Shown here: positions 61,189 through 64,000 of the stretch, one piece after another
Numbering within the stretch: the stretch's first letter is position 1
Layout: each line of letters begins with the position of its first letter
Assembly: GCA_036268485.1 (NCBI GenBank)
Contig: DATAUC010000054.1
Location: forward strand, 1 to 64,000
DNA length: 64,000 nucleotides
From: Bog-473 sp036268485
GTDB lineage: Bacteria; Actinomycetota; Acidimicrobiia; Acidimicrobiales; RAAP-2
Reading direction: 5' to 3'
Translations under genes and position numbers: made by a program
The notes under the pieces: generated by a model
The model's input: only the letters and a program-made list of their open reading frames with translations
Database searches by the model: none
What the model was told of the DNA's origin: nothing

Positions 61189-61412
61189 CTGACCCCGAAC
61201 GCCAGGCGCCGCGCACCCACCAGATCGTCGGCATGGCACTGGCACGACCAGACCGGCACCCAGCCGGTCCTGAACTTGTGACGGCCTCGCCACGGCACCG
61301 GGTGCGGATAGTGTGAGCCATGGCCCATGGCATTCACGTAGACCATCCGCCAGCAGCGCCCCGGCTCGGCCATGAAGCCAGGGGAGGGGTCACCAGGCTG
61401 GGGCATCGGCAT
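61185..61412 (-). CDS. Small Cys/His-rich protein
   Basis: This 75-residue protein has a pattern of likely metal ligands: Cys in GRCWRMVY, His in GHGSHYPHPVPW, and Cys/His in VWSCQCHADDLVGARRL. Similar short Cys/His proteins occur in actinobacterial mobile elements and phages, to my recollection, with no known function. A minus-strand -10 box (TACCGT, 61425 to 61420) 7 bases before the ATG at 61412 supports a leaderless gene. Confidence 0.5.
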   Translation of the reverse strand: MPMPQPGDPSPGFMAEPGRCWRMVYVNAMGHGSHYPHPVPWRGRHKFRTGWVPVWSCQCHADDLVGARRLAFGVS

Positions 61413-61436
61413 GAGCGAGACGGTAGTCAAAGGCCC

Positions 61437-61442
61437 TATCCT
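61437..61442 (+). promoter_or_regulatory. -10 box before a 22-codon ORF
   Basis: TATCCT lies 6 bases before ATG 61449. It is the same box and spacing as the uvrA promoter. Confidence 0.4.
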
Positions 61443-61448
61443 CGACAG

Positions 61449-61517
61449 ATGGCGAATGAGGGATTGCGTGACGACCTGTACTCACTGGCGGTGGCTGAGG
61501 CCGCCAACGCCATTTAG
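61449..61517 (+). CDS. 22-residue leaderless micro-ORF
   Basis: It encodes MANEGLRDDLYSLAVAEAAN and two more residues. A textbook leaderless promoter precedes it and the next gene starts 8 bases after its stop with its own ribosome site GGGAG. It may be a leader peptide or a micro-protein; expression is unproven. Confidence 0.35.
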   Translation: MANEGLRDDLYSLAVAEAANAI

Positions 61518-61525
61518 GGAGCAAC

Positions 61526-61819
61526 ATGAACGCCTTAATCACCATCCTCGTCATCGTGGTGTTCACTTGCCTCCTTGTCCTTGTCGCCATAAGTGGTTTG
61601 TTTTCCATGATGTATTACGGAATGAAGATCGGCCTGACCGGCAAGGGTCCGAAGCCCAATAGCCGATTTGTCCAACGCAACAAACACAAGGTCCTTCGTA
61701 GACCCGGCCAAGTGAGGGCAATGGCTGCCAGCTCTGCGAGATGGGCTACGGCCACTCACGAAACGAATATCTGTGGCAGCGGTGGCGGATGGCCCATACC
61801 TGCCCCGAGGGGAGAATGA
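61526..61819 (+). CDS. Small single-TM protein
   Basis: The 97-residue reading has one strong TM helix near the start (ALITILVIVVFTCLLVLVAI) and a basic segment (RFVQRNKHKVLRRPGQ). ATG 61526 has GGGAG upstream. The last 40 residues look non-native and overlap a Cys-rich segment in another frame, so the true C-terminus may have been lost to a frameshift. Confidence 0.45.
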   Translation: MNALITILVIVVFTCLLVLVAISGLFSMMYYGMKIGLTGKGPKPNSRFVQRNKHKVLRRPGQVRAMAASSARWATATHETNICGSGGGWPIPAPRGE

Positions 61820-61839
61820 AGCCCCCAAGGCGCACCTAA
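61699..61839 (+). pseudogene. Possible frameshifted Cys/His micro-protein
   Basis: A frame ending in TAA 61837-61839 reads CQLCEMGYGHSRNEYLWQRW and then RMAHTCPEG, a compact C-x2-C...H...HxC metal-site pattern. It has no start codon of its own, but ATG 61699 in the neighbouring frame would supply one after a one-base shift. The TAA overlaps the ATG of the next gene (TAATG), which suggests former coupling. Confidence 0.28.
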
Positions 61840-62096
61840 TGGGTTGGAATCTTTTGTGGGTGATTCCCCTCGGCATCTACATCCTGTGGTATTGGGCCGC
61901 CGGACCCGGCAGGGGAATGAAGACCGTAACAAAGCGATCACCACGGGGCAGTTTCAATCGCACGTTCGGGAGCGGCGGGACGAGCAAGATGGTGCCCAAG
62001 CCGGGTTGGTGGCAAGCATCTGACGGCAAGTGGTATCCACCGCACCAGAACCCGAAGCGCCGACGACTTCCCCCACCACCTGGAAAGGGAAGGTAG
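61839..62096 (+). CDS. Small membrane protein with WWQASDGKWYPP motif
   Basis: This 85-residue protein has one TM helix (NLLWVIPLGIYILWYWAAG), a Ser/Arg/Gly linker and the C-terminal motif PGWWQASDGKWYPPHQNP. This Trp/Tyr-rich motif recurs in many actinobacterial membrane proteins, to my knowledge, and resembles the short DUF2510-type domain; its role is unknown. ATG 61839 is chosen over GTG 61773 because it starts at the TM helix and overlaps a preceding TAA. Confidence 0.5.
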   Translation: MGWNLLWVIPLGIYILWYWAAGPGRGMKTVTKRSPRGSFNRTFGSGGTSKMVPKPGWWQASDGKWYPPHQNPKRRRLPPPPGKGR

Positions 62097-62154
62097 CCCG
62101 ACCGATCAGGCCACCCATCCCATTCGCCAGATCGGTGTAGTGAGGGTTGTAAAC

Positions 62155-62168
62155 CCCCCCTTCGACAC
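62155..62168. repeat. Putative right attachment core (copy of tRNA-Leu 3' end)
   Basis: CCCCCCTTCGACAC repeats the tRNA-Leu 3' end exactly, and the bases before it (AGGGTTGTAAAC) resemble the T-arm (GGGGTTCAAGTC). With the integrase relic this suggests an element of about 3.8 kb between 58353 and 62168. The copy does not form a full tRNA. Confidence 0.5.
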
Positions 62169-62290
62169 CACAGGTCAGAGAGGGTTTCTAGCCCAATCTG
62201 GCTGCCCCAGATGAGACGCCAAAATGCCGGACGTGCAATCTACGTGCAATAGCGGATTCGGGAAGGGCTCGAAAACTGCAGTCGGTAGGA

Positions 62291-62557
62291 ATGACTCCAA
62301 TCGAGTGGGCGCGGGCCGAAGCCAAAAGATTGAGAGAACTCACCCAGACGACGCTCGGGCGAAGAGCAAGCTCTCTGACCGTTGGTGCGAGGCAGTTTCT
62401 GGCGGATCGCGGCGAGGGCACCACCTTCGAGAAGGAAGCCGCCAAAGTTCACGTCGGGGGCTTCAACGGCGACAAGGTAGGCCGTCCCCGTCCGGAATTA
62501 GCTCGGGTCCCTCAAGGCTTCCCTGCGGGCGGCCGCGCCGGTCTTGACCGACCCTAA
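62291..62557 (+). CDS. Doubtful small ORF
   Basis: This 88-residue reading starts with a helical segment (MTPIEWARAEAKRLRELTQT) preceded by GGTAGGA. The second half is Gly/Pro/Arg-rich and looks non-native. It is the only plausible gene between 62169 and 62614; otherwise I see nothing in that stretch. Confidence 0.22.
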   Translation: MTPIEWARAEAKRLRELTQTTLGRRASSLTVGARQFLADRGEGTTFEKEAAKVHVGGFNGDKVGRPRPELARVPQGFPAGGRAGLDRP

Positions 62558-62614
62558 GGTGCGCTTTCCGAAGCATGTGATCGGAAATGAACACGCGAGT
62601 GGCAGAATGGGGGA

Positions 62615-62803
62615 GTGACAAAGACCACGACGGAGCGGGAGTTGTCGACGACTCCAATCGATGAGGGTGATGCCGAGGCTGTCTTGGTAGCCCGCATTGC
62701 TTCCGATCGTCGCGCCGGTCGTGGCACCACTCAAGATGCAGCCACACTCTTGCGGCTCGCTGGCGAAAACAATCGAGCGGCGCTCGATCGACTCGCTCAG
62801 TAG
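62615..62803 (+). CDS. Probable antitoxin partner of the Doc-like toxin relic
   Basis: This 62-residue acidic, helical protein (GDAEAVLVARIASDRRAGRG; AATLLRLAGENNRAALDRLA) begins with GTG after a GGGGG ribosome site. It ends 9 bases before a Doc-type toxin reading. Position, size and charge fit an antitoxin; I recognise no specific family. Confidence 0.45.
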   Translation: MTKTTTERELSTTPIDEGDAEAVLVARIASDRRAGRGTTQDAATLLRLAGENNRAALDRLAQ

Positions 62804-62812
62804 CAAGCTTCG

Positions 62813-63260
62813 GTGGTTCCCTCGGAGGATTGGGATGTCGTCTACCTCACGCTGGATGACTTCCATCAGGCAGCGGCAGAGGCATTGGGGTCGGATCTCA
62901 CGACAGTTCGGGCAATCAGCAATGAAACCTTGGCCGGATCCGCCCTGGCCGCTCCGAGCGCAAGTTTTGGCGACTTCGAGCAGTATCCAGATTTCGCGAC
63001 CAAGACCGCGTTCTCCTCCAAGCCGTAGCAAGCAACCGTCCGTTGCCCGACGGGAACAAGAGGACGGCCTGCTTTGTGCCATCCTGTTTGCGGCCTTGAA
63101 TGGCTACGGCTGGGAACCACCAGAGGCTGACGATTCCGACGGGACAGAGACGGCTGAAGTCGTGGAGGCCGTATCGACACGATCGATACCTCTGGGCGCT
63201 CTCGCTGCGCGGATCGAGTTGCGCCTTGCTGAAATGCCACCACCAGCGGAAGAGGGTTAG
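62813..63260 (+). pseudogene. Doc/Fic-type toxin relic (two frameshifts, catalytic His lost)
   Basis: Three frames join into one Doc-like protein. The first part is VVYLTLDDFHQAAAEALG ... SASFGDFEQYPDFATKTA. After a one-base loss near 63010 comes LLQAVASNRPLPDGNKRTA. After another near 63068 comes LLCAILFAALNGYGWEPP and a tail to 63260. Doc kinases and Fic AMPylases need HxFx(D/N)xNxxR; here the loop is RPLPDGNKR, with Arg (63037-63039) where His is expected. Even if the shifts were assembly errors, the enzyme would probably be inactive. Confidence 0.6.
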
Positions 63261-63354
63261 AGCTGCTTACTTGAGCAAGCAAGAGGTGTTCACGTCTCCA
63301 TATTTCGTGACACCAGGCCGGCGTTCGGGGATAGTCAAGTCCCCGGTTACCCCG

Positions 63355-63360
63355 TAGCCT
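63355..63360 (+). promoter_or_regulatory. -10 box, leaderless GTG-start gene
   Basis: TAGCCT lies 6 bases before GTG 63367, the same arrangement as at 1631 and 39054. Confidence 0.4.
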
Positions 63361-63366
63361 TGACCT

Positions 63367-63924
63367 GTGGACGACAAGGACATCGTCTTTCCGTCTCCGG
63401 AGCTAGTTGTACTGCGCACCTGGGGAGTGAGTCGTCTTTCATTTTTTGGATCCATAGTCCCGATCTATTTTTACGTGGTCGGCACTGTGCTGATCGTCCT
63501 CGGCGCCTATTTCCTAATTTCGGACTGGCGCAATAGCCAGAGACTGGGATTCGCCTGGATGATCTTCGTGGGCTGTGTTGGCATCGGGCTCGGCACCTTC
63601 TTCTTGAACTACGTCGTAAGGAGAATCGAAATGTTGAGTGGTGGTATGTACCGATTTGTATCTCGACGACGTTCTCTCGTTCTCGACCCAAAAAACATCG
63701 AGTCGCTGAAGGGACTTGGCTACTTCATGGATTTTTGGGGCATGTATCCCTTCCGAATGAAGGCAGGCGCAGGAAGCATTTTCATTGACCGTCACATGCG
63801 GGACGGTAAAGATTTGGAATACGAGCTGCGCAGAGCAAATCCTCGAATGATCGTCACCAGAGCATGGGGTCGAGACGAAGCAGATACCGCTCCATGGCGT
63901 GATGACGAAGTCTGGGAGCCCTAA
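63367..63924 (+). CDS. Two-TM membrane protein of unknown function
   Basis: This 185-residue protein has two TM helices (IVPIYFYVVGTVLIVLGAYF and FAWMIFVGCVGIGLGTFFLN) and a cytoplasmic-looking C-terminal domain rich in Arg and Asp. It has no recognised family. A -10 box 6 bases before the GTG supports a leaderless start. Base composition is less GC-rich than the backbone, in keeping with accessory DNA. Confidence 0.65.
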   Translation: MDDKDIVFPSPELVVLRTWGVSRLSFFGSIVPIYFYVVGTVLIVLGAYFLISDWRNSQRLGFAWMIFVGCVGIGLGTFFLNYVVRRIEMLSGGMYRFVSRRRSLVLDPKNIESLKGLGYFMDFWGMYPFRMKAGAGSIFIDRHMRDGKDLEYELRRANPRMIVTRAWGRDEADTAPWRDDEVWEP

Positions 63925-64000
63925 CGACTGCCAGTTGCTGGACTGTCCCAAAAGTGATGCCATGAAGGAGCAGGGCCTCCGCTCCCCGTGACGCTTTCAG
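63925..64000. other. Window end, no gene seen
   Basis: These 76 bases include GGACTGTCCCAAAAGTG (63942-63958), which looks like the end of some insertion sequences, and a small GGAGC/GCTCC hairpin. The window ends before anything can be confirmed. Confidence 0.2.

Noticed and set aside
61065..61333. Plus- and minus-strand frames of 83-90 residues over the zinc-ribbon ORF
   Set aside because: They have no start signals and Arg-rich non-native composition; the 61039 and 61412 starts with -10 boxes explain this stretch better.
62137..62170. Second tRNA-like sequence
   Set aside because: Only the 3' acceptor strand and part of a T-arm look alike; no anticodon or D-arm is present, so an attachment-site copy fits better.
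1..64000. CRISPR arrays, rRNA genes and complete insertion sequences
   Set aside because: No short direct repeats with regular spacers, no rRNA segments and no transposase were seen; the only IS-like hint is at the very end of the window.

Overview
The window is high-GC DNA from an actinobacterium. GTG starts are common, genes overlap by 4 bases (ATGA/GTGA), and many genes look leaderless, with a TAnnnT box 5-8 bases before the start codon. Surface proteins built of GYW..DGG..FGDA..GSTG propeller-like repeats, CWB2 cell-wall-binding proteins and a WWQASDGKWYPP motif point to the Acidimicrobiia. That placement is an inference from protein style, not from a marker-gene phylogeny.

The backbone is a conserved actinobacterial housekeeping order with accessory blocks inserted in it. 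In order it reads polA (3' part), an HD-domain gene, rpsA, [block A, 4-31 kb], coaE, [CWB2 surface proteins], uvrB, an NTF2-like gene, uvrA, [surface-protein block], nadA / uvrC, rapZ, yvcK, gap, pgk, tpiA, secG, a family-5 solute-binding lipoprotein and tRNA-Leu(GAG). whiA, usually found after yvcK, is absent from its place.

Block A starts with a VapBC-type toxin-antitoxin pair. Next come a minus-strand operon (secreted alpha/beta hydrolase, Tat-exported M28-like peptidase, TetR regulator), a PhyH-type dioxygenase and a small zincin. A translationally coupled dppBCDF-type peptide ABC transporter operon follows, ending in an ATP-grasp enzyme and containing no binding protein. Positions 14.0-31.0 kb hold an envelope glycan cluster: several GT-C-like membrane glycosyltransferases (one PIG-V-like), a UDP-galactopyranose-mutase-like flavoprotein, an SGNH hydrolase, a Wzx-like flippase, a GT4 glycosyltransferase, a very large AftD-like arabinofuranosyltransferase and a SAM methyltransferase. 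Together they could build a polyprenol-linked sugar, flip it, and extend and modify it outside the membrane.

Positions 31.7-36.5 kb hold two tandem CWB2 paralogues of different codon usage. Positions 41.9-48.2 kb hold one six-unit and one twelve-unit GYW-repeat surface protein plus a frameshifted relic of a third. The twelve-unit protein has its signal peptide in a different frame from its body. A six-TM protein with a Met/His-containing outer domain, an MmcQ/YjbR protein and an NAD-dependent epimerase lie between them.

From the tRNA-Leu onward (58.3-64 kb) the DNA is accessory. A serine-integrase relic with three lesions runs into the tRNA 3' end. A 14-base copy of the tRNA 3' end at 62155-62168 suggests a decayed 3.8-kb integrated element of small membrane and zinc-binding genes. 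Beyond it lie a Doc-type toxin-antitoxin relic (two frameshifts, catalytic His changed) and a leaderless membrane-protein gene. Many single-base lesions concentrate here, so either the region is decaying or the assembly carries indel errors.
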